From NCBI RefSeq assembly GCF_002831665.1, contig NZ_CP025118.1:1860001-1924000 (forward strand): a DNA stretch of 64,000 nt, given 5' to 3'. The number at the start of each line of letters is the position of its first letter. Within the stretch, counting starts at the first letter, position 1. The notes below the pieces were generated by a model. The model had not been told where the DNA came from. It did no database searches and worked only from the letters and a program-made list of their open reading frames with translations. Origin of the DNA: Lacinutrix sp. Bg11-31. Its GTDB lineage: Bacteria > Bacteroidota > Bacteroidia > Flavobacteriales > Flavobacteriaceae. A program made the position numbers and the translations under genes. This document shows, in pieces, positions 1 through 9,030 of the stretch.

Positions 1-28
1 TCTTTTAAAATTTAACTAATTAATTATA

Positions 29-2287
29 TTAGTGATTAACTTGAAATTTTTTACTAAAAGTTCTAAAGTTAGATCTAAATGTAATTATATATAAACCATT
101 AACTAATCCTTTAACATCTACGCTTGTTTTACCAAAAGTAGAGTTATCGAAAGAACCTTGAAGCACCTGTCTTCCGTTTAAGTCGATCATATTATAGTTC
201 ATAACCTCTACGTCTAATAATAATAACTCAACATTTAAGTTATCTACTACTGGATTAGGATATAATTTAATATCTACGCTATTCTCTGTACTTGGTAGCG
301 CTTCTGTTTCAGAAACAGGAGTTTCACCTTTTACAGGCTTAACATCTGTTAATGTTGTTACTACAGTTCTAGGTGGTGGTGCAACAATAGAGAATGGCAC
401 TCCAACTTCATCAAACGACGCACAAACACCATTAGTAGTTATTGTATTTGCAACATCTGTAATTGTAGTATTACCTAACGAAATAGAATTTAAGTTTAAA
501 GACGCTGCATTATAAACTAATGAATGTATTTTATAAGAACCTATAGAATTATATCCATTACTAAAAAAGAAAAAATTACTAGACACCTTATACTGCTCGA
601 TTACGCTATTATTACCTGGGCCTGTTCTAGATAAAAGTATAGCGGTATTATATCCTTCTGGCACAACTGTGTCTTGACCTAAAGCTATATTAACAGTTAC
701 TGAAGAATTTAAGTCAATAATAGAAATAATACCATTATTATCTAATGTTGTAGTTCCAGAATTGGCTTCACATAAAGTATCTCCTTCTGTAATTGTAAAT
801 GTAATCGTCTTTTCATCGCAAAGTGTACTATTACAATAATTACCACTAAACATTGATGCTTTCACTTCAAAAGTACCTAACCCTAAGTCCCATTCACCAT
901 TTCCTGCTGGAAAAGTATATGGAATATAGTTTTCAATTATAGAGTATTCTTCGTTTGTATCTTGGTTCTCAACATCAAGTCTCACACTTTCAGATACACC
1001 ACTAACAATTGCGTCTATATAAAAATTAGATGGTAAATTGTTAACATGGTAAGTATTTCCATCTTCAATTGTAATATTTTCTGTTCCATTTGAGAATTGA
1101 AATTCTGTTATATCTCCACAGTTTTGCTCGAAAAGAGTAAAAGTGTAACAAATGTGATCACATCTTGTTCCTGCACAGTTATCGTACTTAAATATTTCAG
1201 AATAAAATTGAAAAGTACCAGTTCCTAAATTCCATGCTTGATTTCCACTTGGATAAGTATAAGGAAGTGAACTCGTACCATTTGTAAAAACTTCACCAGT
1301 ATCTAAGTTCGTTATTTTATGAGAAGCACTTTCTGTCATTCCAGACACTACAACATCTACATAAAAATTATAAGGTAAAGAAGCTACATCATAACTTCCT
1401 CCATTTGCAATAGCAACTGTATTAGTTCCGTTAGAGAATGATAAGCCGTCAATTTCTCCACAAGATGGTGTATTTGTTATAGTAAATTTAATTTTATCTT
1501 TATCACAATATGATCCAGCGCAATTGCTATATTTAAAAATCTTAGCTTCAATTTCATATTCTGCAGCAGGTAAGTTCCAAGCTCCATTTCCTCCAGGAAA
1601 AGTATAAGGTAAATAATTTTCACCAATTGTATATTGCTGTCCTGTATTTAAGTTTTTAACCTTGATACTTGCACTCTCTGAAAAACCATCAACAATAATA
1701 TCTGTATAAAAATTAGTTGGCAATTGGTCTAAAGAGTACTCTCCGCCTTCAACTATTGCTACGGAAGAATTTCCATTTGAGAATTCGAATCCTGAAATAG
1801 TGCCACATGGAGGATTATTTGTAATCGTAAATTTAATTTTTTCTTTATCACAATACGATCCATAACAATTATTATATTTAAAAATTTTAGCTTCTAACTC
1901 AAATTCACCTGTTCCATAAAACCATGCTCCATTTCCTCCTGGTGCTGTATAAGGTAAAGTGTTTTCGCCAATATTATAAGTTTGTCCTGTATCTTTATTT
2001 TTTAATTTAAAACTTGCACTTTCCGAGTAACCAGATACAATAAGGTCTACATAAAAGTTGTTTGGCAAATCTGACATAAGGTACTCAGCTCCATATTGGA
2101 TTGCTGTAGATGAACTTCCATTAGAAAATTCAAAGCCAGAAATATTGCCACAATAAGTATCTTCTCTAGACTCTAATGTTTCGATAGTTGTTGCATAAGA
2201 TTGTATTGAAAAACACAATGCAAATAGCATTAAAAGGTTCAGTATCCCTTTAGGCTGAGGGAGCTTAATAGGTAATTCTTTTTTCAT
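29..2287 (-). CDS. T9SS-sorted secreted protein with four tandem modules
   Basis: A 752-residue secreted protein of unknown function. An N-terminal hydrophobic stretch (about residues 13-32) looks like a signal peptide. Residues 46-501 are four tandem modules of about 115 residues, each opening with a Cys (46, 161, 276, 390) and carrying NFYxD, SESA or SES, LPYT or IPYT, a GNxxW motif and further conserved Cys. Residues 505-640 are unique. The last ~75 residues (from the YPNPV motif) are a type IX secretion type A sorting domain, so export across the outer membrane and surface attachment or release is expected. The modules look like beta-sandwich adhesion units, but no ligand can be named. 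The gene ends 28 bases from the window edge. Confidence 0.85.
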   Translation of the reverse strand: MKKELPIKLPQPKGILNLLMLFALCFSIQSYATTIETLESREDTYCGNISGFEFSNGSSSTAIQYGAEYLMSDLPNNFYVDLIVSGYSESASFKLKNKDTGQTYNIGENTLPYTAPGGNGAWFYGTGEFELEAKIFKYNNCYGSYCDKEKIKFTITNNPPCGTISGFEFSNGNSSVAIVEGGEYSLDQLPTNFYTDIIVDGFSESASIKVKNLNTGQQYTIGENYLPYTFPGGNGAWNLPAAEYEIEAKIFKYSNCAGSYCDKDKIKFTITNTPSCGEIDGLSFSNGTNTVAIANGGSYDVASLPYNFYVDVVVSGMTESASHKITNLDTGEVFTNGTSSLPYTYPSGNQAWNLGTGTFQFYSEIFKYDNCAGTRCDHICYTFTLFEQNCGDITEFQFSNGTENITIEDGNTYHVNNLPSNFYIDAIVSGVSESVRLDVENQDTNEEYSIIENYIPYTFPAGNGEWDLGLGTFEVKASMFSGNYCNSTLCDEKTITFTITEGDTLCEANSGTTTLDNNGIISIIDLNSSVTVNIALGQDTVVPEGYNTAILLSRTGPGNNSVIEQYKVSSNFFFFSNGYNSIGSYKIHSLVYNAASLNLNSISLGNTTITDVANTITTNGVCASFDEVGVPFSIVAPPPRTVVTTLTDVKPVKGETPVSETEALPSTENSVDIKLYPNPVVDNLNVELLLLDVEVMNYNMIDLNGRQVLQGSFDNSTFGKTSVDVKGLVNGLYIITFRSNFRTFSKKFQVNH
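785..2152 (-). repeat. Four in-frame tandem coding modules (~345 bp each)
   Basis: Within the T9SS protein gene, four units with spacing 115, 115 and 114 codons encode related domains. Modules 1 and 2 are the most alike at protein level (identical xKIKFTITN-type ends and SYCDK motifs). Module 4 is the most diverged. The third module has an Arg before its CD pair instead of the Tyr of modules 1 and 2. The pattern indicates internal duplication followed by divergence. Confidence 0.85.
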
Positions 2288-2425
2288 GATTAATTAATTT
2301 TTAATTAGTAATAGCCCCGAAAAATATAAAAAACCGTTTGGAATTGTAGAATATTTTAGTCAAAATACAATAATCGTCTATGAAAGGTAAAAATGTATTA
2401 CTAAGAATGTAGTGTGAAACTTCTT

Positions 2426-2453
2426 AAAAAAAAATTAGCCTTTTCTAGGCTAA
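2426..2453 (-). terminator. Intrinsic terminator after the Nudix gene
   Basis: Read on the minus strand, a 7-bp stem (TTAGCCT / AGGCTAA) with a 5-nt loop is followed directly by a run of nine U. It starts within 10 bases of the Nudix hydrolase stop codon. Confidence 0.8.
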
Positions 2454-2461
2454 AAAAGCGT

Positions 2462-3043
2462 CTAAACTAACTTTCTAATATTGGAATAAGAATTTGTTAA
2501 AGCTTGTTTTGATTTTTCACTATTTAGCCATTCCACTTTAGTAATACCTTCATCTTCTTGAGGAAATAATTCGCCATTAAAATCGGTTGTCATTTCAAAC
2601 CAATACGTAATTTTAATTCTCAACTTATCGTTTCTTTTAAAAATATGATATGTTGTTTCTAAAGGCTTCACAATTTTTAATCCCGAAACACCAGTTTCCT
2701 CTTCTACTTCACGAAGTGCTGTATCTTCGATAGATTCTTTTTTTTCGGCTTTACCTTTTGGCAAATCCCATTTATTGTTTCGGTAGATAAACAATATCTC
2801 TTTGTCCTTATTATATACCTTTCCTCCACCAGCAATTACATTAGGTAGTTTTTTTAAAAACTTTTTTAAAATACTCTTTTCGTTATGATGTATAAACCTA
2901 ACCGATTTTATTTTTTTCTTCTTTAAAACTTTTAAAGCCTGTTCCATATCGACATCCTTTAAAAGGAAGTTTTTAAAGTCGGTTTCCTTTTCAACTAAGG
3001 TTGTTAAAATGATTGGCTTATCGTTAACAAAAATGTAATACAT
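2462..3043 (-). CDS. Nudix hydrolase
   Basis: A 193-residue Nudix-family pyrophosphohydrolase. The Nudix box lies at about residues 97-119 (G-x5-E-x7-REVEEETG), complete with the metal-binding glutamates; the WDLPKGK lead-in is typical of the family. An N-terminal extension of about 70 residues precedes the fold and is rich in Lys. The substrate cannot be told from sequence; nucleoside diphosphate derivatives are the general class. It is transcribed alone, divergent from pyrE, and ends at a clear terminator. Confidence 0.88.
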   Translation of the reverse strand: MYYIFVNDKPIILTTLVEKETDFKNFLLKDVDMEQALKVLKKKKIKSVRFIHHNEKSILKKFLKKLPNVIAGGGKVYNKDKEILFIYRNNKWDLPKGKAEKKESIEDTALREVEEETGVSGLKIVKPLETTYHIFKRNDKLRIKITYWFEMTTDFNGELFPQEDEGITKVEWLNSEKSKQALTNSYSNIRKLV

Positions 3044-3162
3044 AGTTTGGAGTCTAGCGAATAGTTAGCTTTGGTAAAAATATTATTTTTATTTTAGTTA
3101 CGCACCTCTTAAAAAAATATTTTTTAGCTTTATAAGTAAGCCTATAAAATTAAATTATTGTT

Positions 3163-3170
3163 TATTTTTG
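3163..3170 (+). promoter_or_regulatory. Bacteroidota -7 box for pyrE
   Basis: TATTTTTG matches the flavobacterial -7 consensus TAnnTTTG. It ends only 5 bases before the chosen pyrE ATG, so transcription would begin at or next to the start codon. I see no convincing -33 TTG. Confidence 0.5.
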
Positions 3171-3175
3171 CACCT

Positions 3176-3820
3176 ATGATTTTCGACAAACACATTGCAA
3201 GGCAAGCCGCTAAGGTATTATTACAAATTAATGCTATTAAATTAAGCCCTAAAGAGCCATTTACTTGGGCTTCTGGATGGAAATCACCAATTTACTGCGA
3301 CAATCGTATTATTCTATCATTTCCTCCAGTAAGAAATTATGTTCGTGAAGAAATGGCTAAATTTATTGAGCAACATTATGGAAAACCAGATGCAATTGCA
3401 GGTGTTGCAACAGGAGCAATTGGTATTGGAATACTAGTTGCCGAATATTTAGGGCTACCTTTTATATATGTAAGACCAGAAGCAAAAGGTCATGGTCGCC
3501 AAAACCAAATTGAAGGTTTTATTGAAAGCGGACAAAATGTTGTTGTAGTTGAAGATTTAATAAGCACAGGAAAAAGTAGTCTTAACGCTGTAAAAGCATT
3601 AAAAGAAGCGAATGTAAATGTAAAAGGCATGGTTGCTATTTTTACTTACGGCTTTGATATTGCTAAAGCGAACTTTGAAAAAGAGGACATACAATTACAA
3701 ACCTTAAGCAATTACGACAACCTACTTATAGAAGCTGCCGAAACAAACTATATAAAAGAGGATCAATTAGAAACTTTATCTGCTTGGAACAGTAATCCAA
3801 GCGAATGGAATGCTTCTTGA
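3176..3820 (+). CDS. pyrE: Orotate phosphoribosyltransferase
   Basis: A 214-residue enzyme that joins orotate to PRPP to give orotidine 5'-phosphate in de novo pyrimidine synthesis; cytoplasmic. Visible features are the KSPIYCDNR orotate-side motif, the GVATGAIGI loop and the PRPP-binding motif VVVVEDLISTGKS. I chose the ATG at 3176 and not an upstream in-frame start at 3158, because the latter lies inside the -7 promoter box and adds residues the family lacks. The next gene, an SRPBCC protein, starts 64 bases downstream on the same strand and may be co-transcribed. Confidence 0.95.
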   Translation: MIFDKHIARQAAKVLLQINAIKLSPKEPFTWASGWKSPIYCDNRIILSFPPVRNYVREEMAKFIEQHYGKPDAIAGVATGAIGIGILVAEYLGLPFIYVRPEAKGHGRQNQIEGFIESGQNVVVVEDLISTGKSSLNAVKALKEANVNVKGMVAIFTYGFDIAKANFEKEDIQLQTLSNYDNLLIEAAETNYIKEDQLETLSAWNSNPSEWNAS

Positions 3821-3884
3821 TATCTAAATACATAAAAAAGGCTATTTTAGCTATTATAAAAGAATAAATATATACTACCCTATT

Positions 3885-4280
3885 ATGAATTTAGAATCAC
3901 AAAAAGTAACCATAGAAAAATCTACTGAAGATACTTTCAATTTTTTAAGCGACGTTAAAAACTTTGAAACACTTATGCCAGAAACAATAAGTAAATTTGA
4001 ACTCCTTGGTGAAGACAAATTTCTTTTTGCTTTAAAAGGTATGCCAGAGATTGTACTTAAGAAGAAAGAAACGGTACCTCATAGCAAAATAATACTTGGA
4101 GCCGCAGGTGGCAAACTAGATTTTTCTTTAATAGCAAGCATTACAGAAATAGACAGTAACACAAGCGAAGTTAAACTTAATTTTGAAGGTGAATTTAATG
4201 CAATGATGGCTATGATGATTAAAAAGCCCATAAGTAAATTTATTGATACTTTGGCTACAAACATGGTTAGCGCAGTTTAA
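3885..4280 (+). CDS. SRPBCC (START-like) family protein
   Basis: A 131-residue cytoplasmic protein with the START/Bet v1-like pattern: an N-terminal strand (SQKVTIEKS), the DVKNFETLMPE helix, alternating strands, and a long C-terminal helix (about residues 103-128). Such domains bind hydrophobic ligands in a cavity; the ligand is unknown. It follows pyrE on the same strand, and pairing with pyrE is probably only transcriptional. It converges with birA, whose stop codon is 14 bases away. Confidence 0.75.
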   Translation: MNLESQKVTIEKSTEDTFNFLSDVKNFETLMPETISKFELLGEDKFLFALKGMPEIVLKKKETVPHSKIILGAAGGKLDFSLIASITEIDSNTSEVKLNFEGEFNAMMAMMIKKPISKFIDTLATNMVSAV

Positions 4281-4294
4281 AACAATAGATTCTT

Positions 4295-5026
4295 TTAATA
4301 TAATAAAGTAATTTCATTTAAAGTAAATTCTTCAATAATTTCATCCTCTAGTAGGAGTACTAAATTTCCACTAGAAGAAATACCCTTTATAAAACCAGAA
4401 AACAAATCGCCTTCAGCATTTTTAAATGTTGAAGGTTTATTTTTCCTAAAGAGTTTAGATTCATAATCTACCTTTAACGCTTCAAAAGCTCCAGATTCTA
4501 ATATTTTATAGGCAATTTTAAACTCGGTTAGAAACTTATGGAGCACTTCATCTAAATTAAAAGTTTTACCGTTGCTGTTTTTTATTGAAGTAGCACTACT
4601 TAAGTTATTAAACTCTGTTTGATTAACATTTAAGCCAATACCAATAATAGAATATTCTAATCGATTTTGTTTTACAACATTCTCAATTAAAACGCCTGCT
4701 ATTTTTTTGTTCGCTGACAAAATGTCGTTAGGCCATTTTACAAATAAATTTGGCACATTATAGAATTTCAATGTTTTATATAACGCAAGAGAAGTAACAA
4801 TACTAAGGTAAAATTGATTAGAAAACGTTAATCCTTTAATGCGTTTAAACACACTAAAGGTAAGGTTTTCACCTGCTTTAGCTTGCCATTGCTTCCCCAT
4901 TTGTCCACGACCTTTGGTCTGTTGCTTTGCCACAACTACTGTGAAATCTTCAAGCGTCTCTACACTACTAATTTCTTTAAGAAAAGTATTTGTAGAATCG
5001 ATGGCATCAAGTTTGATTATACGCAT
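4295..5026 (-). CDS. birA: Biotin--[acetyl-CoA-carboxylase] ligase
   Basis: A 243-residue biotin protein ligase. It makes biotinyl-AMP and transfers biotin to the carrier lysine of acetyl-CoA carboxylase and other carboxylases. Motifs: DSTNTFLKE near the N-terminus, the biotinyl-AMP loop GRGQMGKQW (residues 39-47) and KWPNDI (97-102). There is no N-terminal helix-turn-helix, so this is a class I enzyme without the repressor role of the E. coli protein. It is divergent from rsfS with about 106 bases between the start codons. Confidence 0.93.
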   Translation of the reverse strand: MRIIKLDAIDSTNTFLKEISSVETLEDFTVVVAKQQTKGRGQMGKQWQAKAGENLTFSVFKRIKGLTFSNQFYLSIVTSLALYKTLKFYNVPNLFVKWPNDILSANKKIAGVLIENVVKQNRLEYSIIGIGLNVNQTEFNNLSSATSIKNSNGKTFNLDEVLHKFLTEFKIAYKILESGAFEALKVDYESKLFRKNKPSTFKNAEGDLFSGFIKGISSSGNLVLLLEDEIIEEFTLNEITLLY

Positions 5027-5105
5027 ATAAATTGGTTATCTTCGTGGTTAAATTTTTATAACAAATCTTTATAATAATTTTAAAGTATAAAGAACCAAAA
5101 AATAA

Positions 5106-5113
5106 TAACTTTG
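5106..5113 (+). promoter_or_regulatory. -7 promoter box for rsfS-ftsH
   Basis: TAACTTTG is a perfect match to TAnnTTTG and lies 19 bases before the rsfS start codon. No clear -33 TTG at the usual distance. Confidence 0.55.
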
Positions 5114-5132
5114 CACAAATTAAATTTGATTA

Positions 5133-5504
5133 ATGACTAAAAAACAAGCAAATATAGATACACTAATAGCAACAATTATTAGTGGGATTGAAGATGTAAA
5201 AGGACAAGAGACAATTATTCTAGACCTAAGAGAGATTGAAAATACTGTTTGCGATTATTTTATAATTTGCGAAGGAACCTCTAATACTCAAGTTAATGCT
5301 ATCGTAGGTTCAATACAGAAAAAAGTAAGCAAACAACTTAAAGATAAGCCTTGGCATATTGAAGGTCAAGACAATGCAGAATGGATTTTAATGGATTATG
5401 TAAACGTTGTTGTTCATGTTTTCCAGAAGCATATTCGCGAATATTATGATATTGAAAGTCTTTGGGGAGATGCCAAAACTACAATTATCGAATCTAAATT
5501 TTAA
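5133..5504 (+). CDS. rsfS: Ribosomal silencing factor
   Basis: A 123-residue RsfS/Iojap family protein, which binds ribosomal protein uL14 and blocks subunit joining during starvation. The usual C-terminal core is present: DYFIICEG, NTQVNAIV, the W-H-x-E-G motif followed by WILMDY, and VVVHVFQ with a YDIESLW tail. Its stop codon is 8 bases before ftsH, so the two form an operon, an arrangement common in Bacteroidota as far as I recall. Confidence 0.95.
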   Translation: MTKKQANIDTLIATIISGIEDVKGQETIILDLREIENTVCDYFIICEGTSNTQVNAIVGSIQKKVSKQLKDKPWHIEGQDNAEWILMDYVNVVVHVFQKHIREYYDIESLWGDAKTTIIESKF

Positions 5505-5512
5505 ACCTATAC

Positions 5513-7489
5513 ATGGCAGAAAATAAAAAACCTCAAGCTCCTAAAAAACCTAAGTTTAATCCATATTGGATTTCTGGAGCGCTTTTAATTGCGTTAATCG
5601 CTTTTCAAGTTTTTGGTAGTAGTGATACTAACGATAATAAAAAAATAACACCAATAGAGTTCTTTCAAACTCTAAAAGATGGTGAAATTGATCGTTTTGA
5701 TATTATTAAAAACACAGGATATGTAAAGGTTTACCTTACAGATGATGCCGCAAAATTAAAGAAGCACGCTAAATCTATTTCAACAGGTTTTAAACTAGGA
5801 TCTACAGAAATACCTAACTATATTTTTCAATATGGTGATTTAAGTAATTTTGAAAACAAATACACTCAAATTATCGACGACAACAATCTTACTACAAAGT
5901 ACGATAACGACAGAGAAGAAAATGTTTTAGCAGATTTACTTTTCAGCCTATTGCCATTCATATTATTAATTGGTGTTTGGTTATTTATAATGAAAAGAAT
6001 GTCTGGAGGAGCTGGTGGAGGAGCTGGTGGACAGATTTTTAATATAGGAAAATCTAAAGCCAAGCTATTCGATGAGAATACTAAAGTAAAAACATCTTTT
6101 AAAGATGTTGCAGGTTTAGAAGGTGCAAAAGAAGAAGTACAAGAGATTGTAGACTTCCTTAAAAATCCGGAAAAATACACCTCTTTAGGTGGTAAAATTC
6201 CTAAAGGAGCTTTATTAGTTGGACCTCCCGGAACAGGTAAAACATTATTAGCTAAAGCTGTTGCAGGTGAGGCAAAAGTACCTTTTTTCTCATTATCTGG
6301 ATCAGATTTTGTTGAAATGTTTGTTGGTGTTGGAGCTTCTCGTGTTAGAGATTTATTTAAACAAGCAAAAGAGAAATCTCCTGCTATTATTTTTATAGAT
6401 GAAATTGATGCTATTGGTAGAGCAAGAGGAAAAAATGCAATGTCAGGAAGTAACGATGAACGTGAAAACACATTAAACCAACTACTAACAGAGATGGATG
6501 GTTTTGGTACAAATACAAATGTTATTGTATTAGCTGCAACAAATAGAGCAGATATTTTAGATAAAGCATTAATGCGTGCTGGACGTTTTGATAGACAAAT
6601 ACATGTAGATTTGCCAAACTTAACAGAAAGACGTGCCATTTTTGAAGTCCATTTAAGGCCTCTTAAAAAAGTTGAAGGTTTAGAAGTAGATTTCTTAGCA
6701 AAACAAACACCTGGTTTTTCTGGTGCAGATATTGCTAATTTATGTAACGAAGCGGCATTAATTGCTGCAAGAAACAATAAAAAAGCAGTTGACAAACAAG
6801 ACTTTTTAGACGCAGTCGATCGTATTATTGGTGGATTAGAAAAAAGAAGTCACCTTTTCTCTGTTGAAGAAAAGAAAACAATTGCATACCACGAAGCTGG
6901 ACATGCAACTGTAAGTTGGTTCTTAGAACATGCAGATCCTTTAGTAAAAGTAACAATTGTACCACGTGGACGCTCTTTAGGTGCTGCTTGGTATTTACCT
7001 CAAGAAGCTTACATTACTAGAACAAGCAAATTTTTAGATGAAATTTGTGTAACTATGGGTGGACGTGCTGCCGAAAGAATAATCTTTAATGAAATATCTA
7101 CAGGTGCATTAAGCGATTTAGAAAATGTAACCAAAAAGGCGAAAGCTATGGTTATGATTTATGGCTTAAACGAAAAAGTTGGAAACATTACATATTACGA
7201 CCCTGCTGGAGAAAGCGGTTTTGTAAAACCTTATAGCGAAAGTACTGCAGAGCTTATTGATAATGAAATAAAGAATATCGTTGAAACACAATACGATCGT
7301 GCTTTAGAATTATTAACATCCAAACGCGATGTGCTAGAGAAATTAGCACAGAGACTTATGGAAAGAGAAGTTATTTTTAAGGATGATCTAGAAGAAATTT
7401 TAGGAAAACGTCCTTTTGAGCCTATTGCAGAGAAGCCTTCTGAAAAACTTACAACAGATAACAAAGAAGAAAAAAAGGAAGAAGAATAG
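5513..7489 (+). CDS. ftsH: ATP-dependent zinc metalloprotease FtsH
   Basis: A 658-residue membrane AAA+ protease that degrades misfolded membrane proteins and short-lived regulators. Order: N-terminal TM (about 18-35), periplasmic segment, second TM (about 142-165) followed by a Gly-rich linker, AAA+ module with Walker A GPPGTGKT (from residue 237) and Walker B IIFIDEIDAIG, the SRH segment with ATNRADILDKALMRAGRFDR, and the peptidase domain with HEAGH zinc motif (His460). The tail is acidic and Lys/Glu-rich. It ends before a clear terminator. Confidence 0.97.
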   Translation: MAENKKPQAPKKPKFNPYWISGALLIALIAFQVFGSSDTNDNKKITPIEFFQTLKDGEIDRFDIIKNTGYVKVYLTDDAAKLKKHAKSISTGFKLGSTEIPNYIFQYGDLSNFENKYTQIIDDNNLTTKYDNDREENVLADLLFSLLPFILLIGVWLFIMKRMSGGAGGGAGGQIFNIGKSKAKLFDENTKVKTSFKDVAGLEGAKEEVQEIVDFLKNPEKYTSLGGKIPKGALLVGPPGTGKTLLAKAVAGEAKVPFFSLSGSDFVEMFVGVGASRVRDLFKQAKEKSPAIIFIDEIDAIGRARGKNAMSGSNDERENTLNQLLTEMDGFGTNTNVIVLAATNRADILDKALMRAGRFDRQIHVDLPNLTERRAIFEVHLRPLKKVEGLEVDFLAKQTPGFSGADIANLCNEAALIAARNNKKAVDKQDFLDAVDRIIGGLEKRSHLFSVEEKKTIAYHEAGHATVSWFLEHADPLVKVTIVPRGRSLGAAWYLPQEAYITRTSKFLDEICVTMGGRAAERIIFNEISTGALSDLENVTKKAKAMVMIYGLNEKVGNITYYDPAGESGFVKPYSESTAELIDNEIKNIVETQYDRALELLTSKRDVLEKLAQRLMEREVIFKDDLEEILGKRPFEPIAEKPSEKLTTDNKEEKKEEE

Positions 7490-7514
7490 ACTCCTAAATT
7501 ATAAAATAGTCTTA

Positions 7515-7553
7515 AAATCTCAAATTAACGCTTATGTTAGTTTGAGATTTTTT
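7515..7553 (+). terminator. Terminator after ftsH
   Basis: A 10-bp stem (AAATCTCAAA / TTTGAGATTT, with an inner TAAC/GTTA extension) is followed by a run of T. It lies 26 bases after the ftsH stop. Confidence 0.8.
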
Positions 7554-7599
7554 ATATTTGGTAATTGGCCTAAAGGTTTCGGTTAATAGCAATACATAA

Positions 7600-8205
7600 A
7601 TGAGCATTTTTAAAAACATTTTTCGTTCTAAATCCGATAAAGAGAAAAAGGAGACTAGTAGCGATAACAGAGGTAAACACATGCCTCAAATTAAATTACC
7701 AATAGACGAGAGTTTTACTATAAACTTTAAAGCTAATGGTGGTAAGTTTTTATATTGCGAAAATCTAGATGAAGTCTTTGAAAATACAAATCTCATTTTT
7801 AAAGAAAATAATTGGACAGATAAACCTGGTTATTTTTACGATAAAAATCTAAAAGAGCGTTTTAAAAGCCTAAATCTAAAAACCGAGAGCTTAAAGGATG
7901 CTACCTACTTTTTTACAACTTGCGAGAATTTAATTGCTAACGATGGTTCTTTACTTATATCTTCTCTTCAAATTGCAGAATCTAAGCTAATCGAATTTCC
8001 TAACAATTTTATAGTCTTTGCTACTACAAGCCAGATTGTTACAAATATTGGAGAAGGACTTCGCCAAATTAAAAACAAGAATGCGCAAAAAATACCAACT
8101 AACATCACTACAATTAAACACTTTAAAGATCTTGAGGAAAAAGACTTTTTAACCTATGGTAGTGCTTCAAAAAACCTATATTTGCTGCTTCTTGAAGATT
8201 TATAA
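7600..8205 (+). CDS. LUD-domain protein (LutC-like)
   Basis: A 201-residue protein of the LUD domain family, related to lactate-utilisation proteins LutB/LutC. After a charged, low-complexity N-terminus (residues 1-30), the LUD core shows the pattern ATYFFTTCENLIANDGSLLIS, IAESKLIEFPNNFIVFAT and a final G-x-x-LYLLLLED strand. It lies 3 bases before cdsA and appears to head a LUD-cdsA-psd-ACBP operon, which points to a role tied to membrane lipid metabolism and not lactate oxidation; that link is inference. No iron-sulfur cysteine cluster is seen. Confidence 0.8.
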   Translation: MSIFKNIFRSKSDKEKKETSSDNRGKHMPQIKLPIDESFTINFKANGGKFLYCENLDEVFENTNLIFKENNWTDKPGYFYDKNLKERFKSLNLKTESLKDATYFFTTCENLIANDGSLLISSLQIAESKLIEFPNNFIVFATTSQIVTNIGEGLRQIKNKNAQKIPTNITTIKHFKDLEEKDFLTYGSASKNLYLLLLEDL

Positions 8206-8208
8206 TTA

Positions 8209-9030
8209 ATGAAAGAAACTATTACTAGAGCACTTTCTGGAATACTTTTTATCTCGTTGCTCGTTGCATCGTTATTAAATCAGCATGCATTAATAATTCT
8301 ATTTTTTATTTTTGGCATTATTGCCATAGCTGAATTTAAAAAACTTATTAATTTAAAAAGCTTTGTTCCTTACATTGTATTTACAATACTGTATTTTATA
8401 TTTGGGTATTGGCAGTTGCTAATGAATTCTTCGGAAGGATTAAACGAGGCCACTCAAATACTACAAGTCATAACCATATTTGTTCAACTACTGTTAATTA
8501 AAGATTTGTTTTCAGAGAAAGAAATTCCGCTATTTAGTACAAAGCGTTTTATATTAACAACCTTCTATATTTCTAGCGCTTTTGTGTTTTTAATATTAAT
8601 TGCAAACTTTAATCATGCTTTTACTCCTAAACTTTTATTAGGTTCTTTCATTCTTGTTTGGGTTAATGATTCTTTCGCATATTTAGTTGGAAAGAACTTT
8701 GGTAAGCAGAAGTTATTCCCTAGTATTTCACCTAAAAAGACTGTAGAAGGCTTTCTTGGTGGCTTATTATTCACCTGTATTGCAAGTTATTTTATTGCCA
8801 CTTATACAGAAACTTTAAATTTTAGTAATTGGCTAATTTTGGCCGTAATTATTAGTGTTATTGGTACAATTGGAGACTTAATAGAGTCTAAATTTAAACG
8901 CCAAGCAAAAGTAAAAGATAGTGGCGTAATTATGCCAGGTCATGGTGGTTTGTTAGACCGTTTTGATAGTATTATCTTTGCTGCACCATTTATATATTTA
9001 TTTTTAAGAATCCTACACTATGTTTCATAA
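8209..9030 (+). CDS. cdsA: Phosphatidate cytidylyltransferase
   Basis: A 273-residue polytopic inner-membrane enzyme that forms CDP-diacylglycerol from CTP and phosphatidate, the branch point of phospholipid synthesis. About seven hydrophobic segments. The family signature is complete near the C-terminus: S-x-F-KR-x4-KD-x-G-x2-MPGHGG-x2-DR, preceded by SPKKTVEGFLGG. It overlaps psd by 11 bases, so the two consecutive phospholipid enzymes are translationally coupled. Confidence 0.95.
   Translation: MKETITRALSGILFISLLVASLLNQHALIILFFIFGIIAIAEFKKLINLKSFVPYIVFTILYFIFGYWQLLMNSSEGLNEATQILQVITIFVQLLLIKDLFSEKEIPLFSTKRFILTTFYISSAFVFLILIANFNHAFTPKLLLGSFILVWVNDSFAYLVGKNFGKQKLFPSISPKKTVEGFLGGLLFTCIASYFIATYTETLNFSNWLILAVIISVIGTIGDLIESKFKRQAKVKDSGVIMPGHGGLLDRFDSIIFAAPFIYLFLRILHYVS

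Noticed and set aside
5866..6795. 309-codon open frame on the minus strand inside ftsH
   Set aside because: It is antisense to a complete, well-conserved ftsH. The Ser/Lys-rich translation has no domain pattern, and the length comes from the codon bias of the real gene.
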